From assembly GCA_950106755.1 (NCBI GenBank), contig OX467089.1, forward strand, positions 3,908,501 through 3,972,500: a DNA stretch of 64,000 nucleotides, written 5' to 3'. The DNA comes from Climacium dendroides (taxonomy: Eukaryota > Streptophyta > Bryopsida > Hypnales > Climaciaceae). Under the pieces are notes generated by a model. The model did no database searches. It worked only from the letters and a program-made list of their open reading frames with translations, and was not told the DNA's origin. Shown here piece by piece: positions 48,971-61,099 of this stretch. Both the position numbers and the translations under genes were made by a program. Position 1 is the first letter of the stretch. Every line of letters begins with the position of its first letter.

Positions 48971-49099
48971 CTCCTTAGGCATGAGAATATTGCAACAATT
49001 GTACCATCTTGGAAATTGGCCTCTAAATTTCTGGGACCATTCACAATGATATCCAAAATCTCAAACGTGGTTTACCACCTAAAGCTCTCCAAAACTCTA

Positions 49100-49428
49100 T
49101 GCATCTATGACATCTTTCACATCTCTCTTTTTGAAAGGTACTGTCAAGACACCATCCTAGGATGACGCTAGATCACCCCTAATGAAAATGTGGAATGGGA
49201 GATGCACAAAGTGCTTTATTCTTGAATTTTTGGAAATTGGAAGAAACTTCAGTATCTTGTTTCCTTGGAGGGCTACGGACTAGAGAGGATTCATGGAAGC
49301 CAGCTGCAAATCTAGAAAATGCACTTGATGTTGTTGCAGAATTTCATACGCTCCACCTCAAGGCACTAGGACTAGATTCTCAAAAAACTCGACGTGGAAA
49401 AGAGGATGATAAGAAGGAGGATAAATAG
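49100..49428 (+). pseudogene. integrase C-terminus with chromodomain
   Basis: A segment before it reads IFHISLFERY, the end of the integrase. Next, across a frame change, come NVEWEMHKVL and LQYLVSLEGYG, then in the 49195 frame EDSWKPAANLENALDVVAEF. This is the chromodomain order (binding strand, Trp-containing loop, C-terminal helix). Chromodomains guide chromoviruses to marked chromatin. Confidence 0.8.
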
Positions 49429-49432
49429 ATAA

Positions 49433-49729
49433 TGTTACAAATTTGTTTGAAACAGTTGGACTTACGTGCAGTTACAACTTACAACAGTTGTGGTTAGTTA
49501 TTCATCTCCTTCCTTTAAGAACTATGTGAGGAGGTTTGTCCTTCAATCAACATTTTGTTTAATATAGACGTAATGCTTTTGATACAATGTGCATGATCTT
49601 GTAGTGATTGCCTTGGTTATGGTTTTGGTGTTCATCCAGTGCAATAGCATGGTCTATTTACAGAACTAGATTTGTAGTTTTCATGTTTGTTTGGATGAAG
49701 CGTTGATCATGTTTTGCCAAATCCTGACA
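49433..49729 (+). repeat. 3' LTR of the Ty3/gypsy element
   Basis: Begins TGTTACAAATTTG and ends CCTGACA, alignable over its length to the 5' LTR. A purine-rich tract (AAGAAGGAGG, near 49411-49420) precedes it. Confidence 0.85.
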
Positions 49730-52700
49730 CATCCAAAATTTACATTGTCGATATGTAAGAGGTTAAATTGCAAGTGACCAAGGCATATTGGAATCCATGC
49801 CATAATCAAGGATTCTAGTGGTTACCAATATAAAATCATTCTTTGAAAATGGACAATATCTCAAAAAAATTATAATTTTTAAATAAAGCACCATTATTTC
49901 TAGTAATTTGGTCAATTTATAACTAAATGAAAAAATTAAGCTTGTTCAAATGAGGTGATGAATTAATTTCAATATTGTATACTATCCACTACAAAAAGAC
50001 AATCTCATAGTCCTCCAAAATACAAGCCACCCTCAAATAAATTTAGAAATATATTAATGATATGGATTCACTTTTGATATACAATGTCAATACAATATAG
50101 AAAGAAAAATATAGTACTAACACCTATAGGAATATAAATATGATATTTGGTATATGTGAATATAAATATGGAAATAAAAATACAACCATATATGACAATA
50201 TATTATAAGTATGGATGGATATGAAAATGTGAAAATATAGCATATGATAGTTTGTTATCTCATATTGTTTGTTATCCCAAATGCATTAACAAAAAATATA
50301 TGGTATGGGGTTTGGGAGGTCAAAGCCACTATTTACTCAAAGGCCCTTATCAATACATATATCGGTATATGGGCAAATTGATCTTTATCATTTGCAACTT
50401 CAAAATCTCACATTAAAGATGTAAAATATAATTGTTAAATGTCAGGAACTAGAATCTTTATAGGACAGTATAACAAAAAATCAACTCAAATTTCAAAGCC
50501 TTTTAATTTGAAGAAATCCTTGTAAATTGATTGGGTTTATTAGATGCAAAAAAATTCCTATTTGAAAGCAAAGCATTCAAAATTAATCAACCATCATTGT
50601 TGATTGGCCTATATGAGATAATTGTTTTGGAATAAACTCACATGGACTCCCATAAAATCTCTTGAAAGGACCATCTCCCATTTACCATAAAGACTAATAG
50701 GAATTGTCTATTTATGCATTTTTAGAATATTTTTGACATTTTTCAATGCATAGAAGCTTCAAATGACTTGAATTTGGAGTCATGAGAAAAAATATGGAAT
50801 TTTCTATAAGCCTAAACTTTGGGGGGAACGGATAAAACTCCATCTACAAATGACAATTGAAAATTAGTTGTGATCACCATTTTTTAGCGGATCTATTTGT
50901 TAAGGGTTAAATTTAGGTTCTTGGGCTTTTTTAAATTGTTCTACAAGCAGTTACTCAATAGGATAAATCATATCATATGCTAACCCTTGGTGCCCACTAT
51001 ATATGATCATCATGTAGTTAGATTGAAATATTGTAGCCATATAAATGGGATGTGAAGTATGGAATTGAGATGTGGCCAAGGTTTGTATGCATTATATGTA
51101 CTAATTATACCATGATTGGATTAATAAGTACACTCAAATTACATGCATGTATAAAGGTGCTTGCCTTCAATATAAAATAATGAAAGAAATAATACTATGT
51201 CTAAGTAGTATAATAAAATGTTGTATGAGAAACATATAAGTTTTGGTCAAATTCCAAGGAAGATTATGAAAAGATACTTGATTGGATTTCTTTAATTACA
51301 AACAACAATTATATAAAGGAATTGCATAGTAGACTTGTATAATTATGCAACTTTTAGTGCAATGTGGTGTTTCAAAGCCAAGTTAAGTTGTTTTTCAAAA
51401 AATACGTCAATGATGTTATTGTAAATCTCCATTTCTTTAGTTTCTTGTACCTTGATTTTGACCCTAAATTGCTTGAAAATAGGTATTTTTGGTATAATTC
51501 TTAGTTAACCTCTAACTGCTTAAGCAACCATATATGGTCATTCAAATATGTCAAGCTCGTTTATATGTGGGCAATTAAATTCTTTTGACCGTTTAAATTT
51601 TTTTATAGATAGTATTGAAGGTTAACTATTGGAAGCTTTTTTTTTTGTTGAAAAAGGTAAATATTTGATTTTTGAAAGGTCCTCAAAGGCTTATTATACC
51701 ATTAGTGGAAGAATAAAGCTTGCTAGTTTCACTGGATTTGAAATCCAAAAAATTGTATTTATCCATTTTATTTGAAAATGGTCTTAATGAAAAGAATAAA
51801 GTGTTTTCATTCTTTTCACCATTGAAAATTTAAGCTTGCAAGTGTTGATTTGGAGTTATTTGTGATTTCTAGTAATAAAATAATATTGCATTTCAACAAT
51901 TGCAAGGTGGATTGTGTAATGAGTTTGATATCTCTTCATTTGAACTTGAGGTTTTTGAAAGTGCATTTTAGTGAGCTAATGCAATTTTTGGTTGTCCATG
52001 TCACCTCTAATCCCCCAAAACTCTTGTATGCAAATTTCTCAAACATTGTGGAGAAGGATCAACATATTAAAAATAGGATATATACAATTCTCTTGTTATA
52101 ATTTCACAACTCCTATGCAATTTCACACTCAAAAATCTTATGCACGTTAATAAATAAGCTCTTTAAACATCTATGCAATTAGATTTTGAACAAAAAACAA
52201 TTTACTTCATTTGGGATAACTATAAGCTCATGTTCTTTTTTCATAAATAAAACATACTTGAAAAGACTTAAGATTTGAGAACTTAAGGGAGTAAGAACAC
52301 TATATACTTGATTTTAAGAAAATTGATTTCCTGATATCACTAAAAATGTTGTTAGGCAATGGAATACGCATGTAATCATCATTGAGCTTTCAAGTGCACA
52401 CACTTCTAAACTAGTTGACAATCACTTTTCATTATTTCCCCTCCACCTATTGGTCACCAAATCATGACACCTTTCTTTTCTAATGTTTCCTTTGTATAAC
52501 ATTATAATCTTTAAAAATGGTGATCACAATGCTTTGTAGTCAAAGAGTCTCCATGATATGGACAATCTTAAATTATTAAATAATTAAAATATTTAATATA
52601 AAAACAACGATGTATATATGTCAAACAATGTGTAAAAAATGTAGTCACTTTATACTTTAGCATCTTAGACAGTACCATATTTGATGGTTAAAGTTGATAT

Positions 52701-52787
52701 TCCATGTCAAATAATTAAATGAATTTGACAAATGTGATTTAGCATATTCTTAAATATAAGAAGATCTATTTTTTCAATAAAATTTTA

Positions 52788-52790
<3 letters not shown>
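49730..52790. other. AT-rich region, nothing recognised
   Basis: Short ORFs only; no domain motifs, RNA genes or transposon ends seen. Confidence 0.5.

Positions 52791-52856
<66 letters not shown>
52791..52856. repeat. (AT)33 microsatellite
   Basis: Uninterrupted alternating A and T over 66 bases, flanked by TTATGA and TCATTC so that the whole is a palindrome. Confidence 0.95.
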
Positions 52857-52859
<3 letters not shown>

Positions 52860-55800
52860 TTCTAGCATTTGCTTTATAAAAATAATTCTTGTCAACCTTG
52901 ACCATCATATGCATTAGATAATTATCCCTTTAAGGAAGGAGGATATGTAGTTTTGAAATGACAATTTTATTTACTCAAATTGTGAAAAATATAATTTAAA
53001 TGAAAAAAATACATATCATAAGATTGAGTGAAGAACATTGCATGTGTAGGTTTAAAAATGCACATTATTTGAACAAATGAATATCCTAATAAATACTCTC
53101 TAGAACAAATAAAGATTATGAGTTCAAAATATGGTTTTCCTCATTCTTAATTCCAAAGTGACATGGAATTCTTTCCAGATTAGTTGTACAGGTGTTCGTT
53201 TTTGAATTTTTCTATGTTCAAATCTATTGCTTTTCAAGTAAATCCAACCATAAAAAGAAAAACTAAATTAATACATAGATCACCTGAAAAAATTTCAATC
53301 GTTGGTTTTTTTATTTAGTATGTTTTTTTACATGGAAAAATGCTCTCAATAGTGAAAAAATAGTAGGTTCAAATGGGGTTATTTTCTCTTCAGTAGCCTA
53401 GTACGTCAAGCAAACTTACAAATGTGCAACAAACCTCTACTAACAAACTGTAGTTCATCACATAAGCTAACATCTTGAATTTAAAAATCACAAAATTTGG
53501 ATAACTATATTGTACTTGATGTACTTCAAGCAAGTAGATTGGACACTTTAATAGGAGGACCATTTCTTTCAGAAATTTGGCAAAATAAGTGCAATGGGAA
53601 CCACTAAGATTTGAACGGCCAAAAGCATTTATACACTTCATGGAAGTTTGTGAAAAAAATTTAGGCAATTTTGTAGATTAGATCTTTAGCGAGGCAAGTT
53701 CAAACATCAATCAACCATGCAACAATTGCCCCTTGTTTCTTTGCCAAAGTGAAGAACTTTTGGTAGGCTTGGATTTTTAGAGCAGTATAGAAATCACAAT
53801 ATTTTCTCAAATTTCTTGAGTTTGGTGTCATTAGATAGGTCTTATAGAATTCTCCAAAACTTTTTTGTTTCATTTTTCTATCTAAATTTGGTAAATGGTT
53901 GCAAATTCAAGCTGAAAAACATTGAGGACATTTCTATCCTCAATGACGTTTTGGGATTAAAAAGGTTAATGCAACCTTGTTGGAATGGATGAATAGAGAA
54001 AAAGAACTCCAATCAAAAATTGAAGGTCAACATAAATAAAAAGTTTATTTATTTTGGGTCCTACCTAAAGCCTCAAGGAAAAAATATGAATGACTTTGAA
54101 ACTACACTCCTTTATTAGGAGAGAGACTTTATATATTGCTTATATTAATTGCCAAAAAACTTATTAAACTTTAAGTTTTGGAATAGAATGTAATAATTCT
54201 AGAGATGGAGGTGTGTTTTGAAATATAATTTTCTTTGAGGAGGTGGTAGAGGTTTTATCTCAAAGAGGAATTATTAGGCTGGATAAAGTTAGGTTGTTTT
54301 TGAGTTTCCGTTTATGTAGTAAAATATATGTGAACATGTAATGGCAATGTTGCTAATGTTATTAAAAGTTTTATTGATTTTCAAATGTATTGTTGTTCAT
54401 AAATATATAGCAATTTGAGGTAGAGTAGAAAAGTAGTCATTAAGGTATTTATTGGATTGCTTTATTGTGTCTTTCAATAATGCTTTATATAGATTTTTGT
54501 ACATTATAATGGGATATGTAGCCATATATTCATTTGATAGAGGTTACATAGTGTACATGTAATTATGGAATATTCTATAAGCTATGTGCTCTATGTGCTC
54601 TATGTGCTCTACATATTGTCTATATCAAAATTTTAGCAGTTGTGTGATCTGTGCATTTGATATCTTTCTATTATTCCAAAAATTATTTGAGAGTTCATTG
54701 TCTATGCCTCTATTTTTATTCCATTTGCTTATACATAGAAATTGGAAGGCTAGAGTAGTGTTGTCTTTAGTTTCATTTAGTTGTAGGTACAATTTGAAGA
54801 ATTGAATGGGCCTCTATATGGTGTTTGCTCCAAAGAAAACCAAGTATCTTGGTGGAGGAAGAATAGGGTAGAATAGGCATATTTGTAGTCAATTTTTGAT
54901 TTTTTTGGTAATTGATGTTGTTTGGTATTTCTTACTATTTCTACTACATCAATTTTTTCATTGCCATCAATATTGGAGTGCGCTTTCAATTTTCTTAAAT
55001 GGATAAGTAGGTGCAATTTTTTTTAGTATATTTCTAATGGAAAATAGCGCTTTTTTATTTGGATGGTTATTTTAGATTGTGGAGTGTTTGAGGTGGTTTC
55101 AATGGTAGTATATAGAGTTTAGATTGTTAATGAAGATGAAGGTTCTTTGCATCTTTCATTTTTTTGTAATCTAGATAGCCTTTTTGATAATTCTATTTTT
55201 TCATGTGGGTTGTATATTCCACATGGAGTTGTTTTAGCTTTCTAGTTTCTCAAGCCTAGTTGTTGTTGTTCTAATGGGATTAAAAAAACGTATTTATAGT
55301 AAGTGAATTCAAGTAGGAAATTCATTTTGGGTGGATTTGTATAATCTGAAAGTTGTATAATATTTGTTGGAATGCTCAAAGTTGGAAAGGGTGCTAATTT
55401 ATTCCATCTTGGATTTGTATTATGGCAGGGTTTATGATTGATAGATGGATGTGAATGTTTAATTACCCATCTTTGGTAATTAGATATATACAGCTAAGTT
55501 CTAATGTAATGCAAGTTTGATGTTAAGTGGGTGTCTATATGTCAATCCATTGTGCCTTCCAAGCAATGGATCTTTTCTAATTCCTAAATGCCCTAAACTT
55601 ACAAGATATCTTGCAAAAACTGTACTTCAATGAATAAAATAAGTTTAAACGGTTGAATAACTATGGCCATAGTGTTTCTTAGTGTAAATGGTTCCAATAT
55701 AGAACTAAAAATATGAAGTTAAAGAATAGGTCATGCCATTTCCAAAAATATAAAACTTAAGTTAATCCAGTCTTCTTATCAAAAGTTATAGACAAATGAA

Positions 55801-58100
55801 GTTTTGCCTTTGGAAGGGCTATGGAAACTTCATCCACTATTTTTTTCGACTCCTAAATCCAAATTAACTTGGGATTTTGACTACTCATTTAAGTTGGTAC
55901 ACGCTACTTACAAGATGAATTTAGATGCAAGTAGACAATTTCTAACAAAGTTCATCCATCCTACTTCCCAAATTTCATCTTTTGATAACTTGTGGAGTCT
56001 AACTTGATTTGCAAAGATAAAGCTAGGGTTGGATTCCTTGAAATCTATCCTATGGATTGTCTTCAAAAGATTCTATCCTACATCCTATCACATTCTTAAG
56101 GCTCAGGACTTCTTCTATCAATTTATTATTTTTAGAATTTCAAATTTGATTTCATTTAGGGGATAACATTAGCTATCTAGAATGCTAAAGGTACATTATC
56201 ACCTAGCATTTTGAAGCACTAGTGAATTAGTCTAAAAAATTAGGCGTAGTTATAGGATAAGTCCCTTTCACTATTTCACATTCTTGCAAGATTATTGTAT
56301 AATTTTTATATCGTACGTGGGTTGAAAAGAACGATGCATCCACATATATGAGGTTATGTATTTCTTGGATTCAATGTAATTTGCCAACAAGACAGATAGG
56401 ACCATTGAATTTGGGTGGGGGTCACACCACAATCATCTCCTCCTAAACTTCTACATTACTGTTTCTGCGGACGTCTCCATCAGGAAATACTCTTCACAGA
56501 TTTTTTCAATCACTCCTCTTTCTCCAATAAATTACAAATCACTTTGTATTTTCCTTGTGATGGTTAAGGGACAATATTTATTCTATAAGGTTCAAGTGTT
56601 CAACACATTGCTTATTGCTATGTAGTTCATTTGGAAGTTAGGTGTTTCTTGCTCATTTTACCTTCCTATAGTGGAAAATTGGAGGATTGCCCTGGTCATT
56701 TACAAATTTTTTTTAATGTGCATCATCCGAAATCTTTTCCTCCGCAAAGTTGAAGCTCCTACTTCTAAATTGCAGAGGTTTCAAAATTGCTAGACAAAAG
56801 GGTTCTTTGCCGGTTCTTTGTCTTTGAAGGTGGTCCTCATGACTATTTTTCTCTAAGCTCCCACTTCTTTTGTTTCGTTGCACTACAGAATTTATGAAAA
56901 CATTGACAGCCACACCCTTTTTATGAATCATCCTTTCACCTTCACCTTTTGTACTTTCATTTTTTTCTTGAAGCCTTGAAAACTTTGCTGCCTTATTCGT
57001 TGGTTTCAATTTATTAGGATTCATCCACGATGATATTGACACTTCTTGTGTGTTGTGCGCCTTTGCATTTTTCCTTTGACGTCAACCTTCAATCCTTCAC
57101 ACAAGAAGGCTTTGGACCATTGATGTTTATTTCATGTGTACACTACTACACATCATAAGGTACCTGAACTCTCATTCTTATGTTTGATGCAAATCTATGC
57201 TTTGGCTAAGGTGGCTTTTCGACCAATTCTAGCCTTCTAGGGCTTATTTTCTATTCATTTTTCCTCAATATAAAGGCACTCAATATTAAAAGCATAGACT
57301 TGACTTTGTTTGTATTGCATTGTGATTGTTTGCTTTGGTAAATGCACTATTGCAGTCTTCAGAGAAATTGCAAACACCTTTTCTAGGGGAGATAACAAAA
57401 TTTTGCCAAATTTTTTTGTTTAATTCAATGTTGTCCACTATTTTGTGACCTCCAAGGATACCCTCCATCTTCATGCCTATCTTCAAGGTTTAAATTGCAT
57501 CCTACTTTATAGAAAATAGCATGTGCTGAACTTCATCAAATATTGTCTTCTTCACATGGTGGTTCACGTAATACTGTGATTTCAATGTAAAAGTCTTAAA
57601 TGTTGTATGCTTTAATTTATTTTAGGGATTTCTCTGGCCTTTTTGACAACATATTTTTTGTGTCAAAAGAGATGCAATATTGTAATTCTTAAACCCTTTT
57701 CTTGTTGTTATAAAGACAAATTAGATAGCATTGTTAATGGCCTAGCAAGACAATTATGAATAAAAAAATGAATGCCCATTCAACACTTGCTTTTGCTGCC
57801 TAGCTACTCTTATAGTTGCTCAATGCATCATAGGCTCTATACTTGCCTCTACGATGTAACGAGGAAGATGATGACTGTAATATGGTATAAGCCATGGTAG
57901 TTGATGTTGGTGAACCTTTGCATGATCCCCATGCCAATATGTGGGCTGCTCTTCATAACTTCTGCTCGTGTACCTTGTTTAACCTATTTGATGATGATTT
58001 GGGATATTAGATTAAACCTCATTTTACAACATGATTTTCTAGATTTCTACTTAGTGAATATGACAATAGAAGGTGGGTGCAAATGTTTCATATGATGAAG
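52857..58100. other. AT-rich region, no gene recognised
   Basis: A 9-bp repeat (TATGTGCTC, three units) lies at 54583-54609. The stretch 56400-57950 is somewhat less AT-rich and precedes the Harbinger relic; it may be decayed transposon sequence, but I could not identify any protein there. Confidence 0.4.
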
Positions 58101-58109
58101 CCAGCAATG

Positions 58110-59085
58110 TTTGTGTTAGCTGATCTCTTAGGGCCTGTTGTGCAGAAAAAAGATAAAAAATATAGGTTAGCCATCCTAGTTGTCATCCATGTTGCTTGTT
58201 GTCTTTTTAAAATTTAAGCTGATTCATGGGGCTTTATTGTTTATCCTACAATAAAGTGTTTGTCATAGGCAAGAGTACCATGTCAACAATTTTAAACCAA
58301 GTTGTTTATGCCATCAATGACACATTAAGACATGAACTATCTTGGCCCATTGGGCAATGTATGTGTGAAATCTAGCAAAAATTCTTCAATCTATGCTGGT
58401 TGCCTGCAGGAGCAAGAGCAATTAACAACACACATATTTCCATTTTGAAGCCAATACATGTTCTAGTAGACTACTTCTATTTTAAATTTGGCAAGTACAC
58501 TATCAACAGCCAAATAGTTGTAGACAATAACAAACGCTTTCTTGATCTATACTTGGGTATGCTAGGTTCATGAACAACTTGTGCATATTGTGGTGCTCCA
58601 CTTTATATGATTTGGGTATGCAAAACTCCTTGGTACAGGAAAAAATTCAACGCAAGGTTTCATAGGTTACCTAATTGGTGACTTGAGCTACCCTCTCCTG
58701 CTGTCACTCATGGTCCTACATTGAGGAGGGCACCGCTTGTCTATTGTAGAGGGCCTCTTCAACAAGAAGCTCAAGAGGAGTCGTTGGATAGTTGAAAATG
58801 CATTTGGATTTTTGAAATAAACATTTACAGAGTTGCTTACAAAATTTGACTTGCATGTCTCATTTCTACCTGATATTATTGTAGCATGTGCCATTCTACA
58901 TAGCATTTTGCTCAGGCACTCACATGACGAGGTTGAAAATTTGCTTCAAATTCTAAGGAATGAAGGATTGGAAAGGAAAGTATTGGATGATAGTATAAGT
59001 CTCAGAGAGGGTGGAGGTCTCCAAAAAAGCGAAGACAAATTGCAGGACATGACCGCCCCACATACAGCTTTAGACAAGTGAAATA
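58110..59085 (+). pseudogene. PIF/Harbinger transposase relic
   Basis: Pieces of the plant ALP1/HARBI1-like DDE transposase can be read in shifting frames. They are IGKSTMSTILNQVVYAINDT (the helix-turn-helix region), NNTHISILKPIHVLVDYF (around the first catalytic Asp, here replaced by Asn), VDNNKRFLDLYLGM (second Asp region), and GLFNKKLKRSRWIVENAFGF with LPDIIVACAILHSIL (the C-terminal part with the conserved Glu). Several stops and frame changes make it inactive. No element ends were found. Confidence 0.75.
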
Positions 59086-59231
59086 CACTTGGAGTGTAGT
59101 TGACTACTCAACACCAACATCACAAGTAACACATAAGGTTTGTTCCAATTTTGTATGTGTTACCTTTGTATGTGTTATACATATACAAATATGAGGAAGA
59201 AGACAATACTTAAGAACTCTCTACGAACTGA

Positions 59232-60913
59232 CATTACAACAATGGTAGTGTTTTATGACTGCAAAATTATGACTGAGGGTGACTGGCGACTGCTTGCAAT
59301 CATATTCTTGAAGGCCAACACTTTGGGGAGAAATATGACTACAAAATATAACTGCCAGTTATTTTTACGCCTTGTACTTCACAAGCGTATACTATATGGC
59401 CATTAGGAATACCAAAGTACTTCATAGAGAACGTAGGGAACATGTTTGGGAACGTTGGGAACATGTTTGGGAATATTGAGTCATATTATCACTAATATTT
59501 TCATATAATAGTGATTTTTTTTTGTTTTGGGCAATTCAAGAAAAATTTGGGCAATTCCAAAAAAATATAGAGAAGTCATTGTTTAAAATTTTGAAATCCT
59601 AGTCACCTACTTTTTTGGATTTTGAATCCTAGTCACTATTTTTTAGGGTTTTGATACCCTAGCCGTCATTTTTTTAGGGTTTTGAAACCCTAGCCGCCAC
59701 TTTTTAGGGTTTTGAAACCTTAGCCGTCACTTCTTGTGGCTCTTCTTCCTTACTTTTTATTGTCTCTTAGCTCTCACTTGTTGTTGCTTTTTGTTGCATC
59801 TTAACTCTTGTTTCTTGTTGCTCTCTAGTTCATGCTTCTTGTTTCTTATTATTGCATCTAAATTCTTTCTTTCTCTTGCATTTGAACTCTTTCTTCTTCC
59901 TAGTTCTTGTTTTTTTGTTTTCTCTTGTTTTGTAGTTCTTGCTTTTTATTTCTTCTTGTTGCATCTATACTCTCATTTCTTGTTATTTCTTGTCATGTCT
60001 TAGTTGGTGCTTCTTGTTTCTTCTTGTATCTTAGTTGTTGCTTTTTATTTGTTCTTATGTCTTAATTGTTGCCTCATATTGTGTCTTAGTTGTTGTTTCT
60101 TGTTTTGTGTTGTTTCTTGTTTCTTATTGTGTCTTAGTTGTTGCTTAGTTGTTGCTTCTTATTCCTTATTGCATTTTAACTTTTGATTCTTGTTATCTCT
60201 TAGTACTTATATTTTTTTTCTTGTTTCCTCCATCATCAATCTTATTTTTCCTATCCTAAATTTGAGCTACATATTTTGTGTTGATTGTAAATCTTTGAAA
60301 GTTAGGCTTTGTTGTTCAATCACTAAAAACTAACCTCTCATTTCTTTGATTGTATATACAGGCATCAAAAGTTGAAACAAAGACATTGGAAGCTACTTGC
60401 AACTTCATGAAGCCAAAAATATGACTTACAGAAATCATATTCTATAAAATATGACTGACGAGAGTCGTATTCTACATTACTGCAAAATATAACTCACCTC
60501 AGTCATATTCCATGCCATCAAAAAATATGACTGACTGCAGTCATATTCCATGTCATCCAAAAATATGACTGACCGCAGTCATATTCCACGTCATCCAAAA
60601 ATATGACTGACCATAGTCATATTCCACGTAGGATTTTTTTGTTTGCCCGAGCAACTCAAGAAAAAGTCAAGACTCCCCTAGGAAAGTCAAAGTATACGCC
60701 ATGTTGGCATACTATGGCTAAAAATGGGTATTTATACCCCTCGGAAAATATGACTGCCAATATGACTGATGTCTGAAGCGACTGCTTTTAAACGACTGGA
60801 GTCAATCATATTCCGAGTCATCTACAGTGATTTCTGCGTGAGTCGTATTTTTTGATTTTACGACTCACTGCAGTCATATTTTGCAGTCATAAAACACTAC
60901 TTTTGTTGTAGTG
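59232..60913. mobile_element. non-autonomous CACTA transposon, copy 2
   Basis: It begins CATTACAACAATGGTAGTG (one change from CACTA) and ends CACTACTTTTGTTGTAGTG. Direct TGA duplications flank it (59229-59231, 60914-60916). The long terminal inverted repeat extends through TTTTATGACTGCAAAA. The interior matches copy 1: AGGGTTTTGAAACCCTAGCCG units (59600-59730), a T-rich Leu/Phe-like tract (59735-60190) and a subterminal array. No transposase is present. Confidence 0.88.
60410..60635. repeat. palindromic subterminal repeat array of CACTA copy 2
   Basis: About six units of 37-39 bases, each AATATGACTGAC..CAGTCATATT followed by CCATGTCATCCAAA-like spacer. The units are more alike than those in copy 1, suggesting a younger or better-preserved copy. 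Confidence 0.75.
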
Positions 60914-61099
60914 TGAATTTATAAATGCTAAAGACTATGTTGTCCTAAACTAATTTTTAAGTATTTTCTTTTCAATTTTCTTTTTTTTACATATAAACTC
61001 ATAATAACGTTCATGATTGTTTTTTCTTTTTTTCAGTGTTGTTCATTGATGGAAGATGAAGTCTAATATTTTTTGTCTATAAAATGCCAATGACTAGAA

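Larger units (their letters stand above)
42413..49729 (+). mobile_element. decayed Ty3/gypsy chromovirus retrotransposon
   Basis: Full-length layout: 5' LTR, primer-binding site, gag, protease, reverse transcriptase, RNase H, integrase, chromodomain, purine tract, 3' LTR. Many stops and frame changes make it non-autonomous. A small TIR element (47807-48078) sits in the integrase region, and about 530 bases at 44280-44815 do not read as gag and may be another insertion. The order with integrase after reverse transcriptase, plus the C-terminal chromodomain, places it with the chromoviruses. I see no matching 5-bp target duplication. Confidence 0.9.

Noticed and set aside
59600..59730. Telomere-like TTTAGGG sequence as an interstitial telomere
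   Set aside because: Units are separated by non-telomeric GCCGCCACTT sequence and repeat only three or four times as part of a transposon.
60410..60635. CRISPR-like array
   Set aside because: The regular repeat spacing is due to palindromic CACTA subterminal units in a plant genome. Spacers are conserved, and no cas genes are present.
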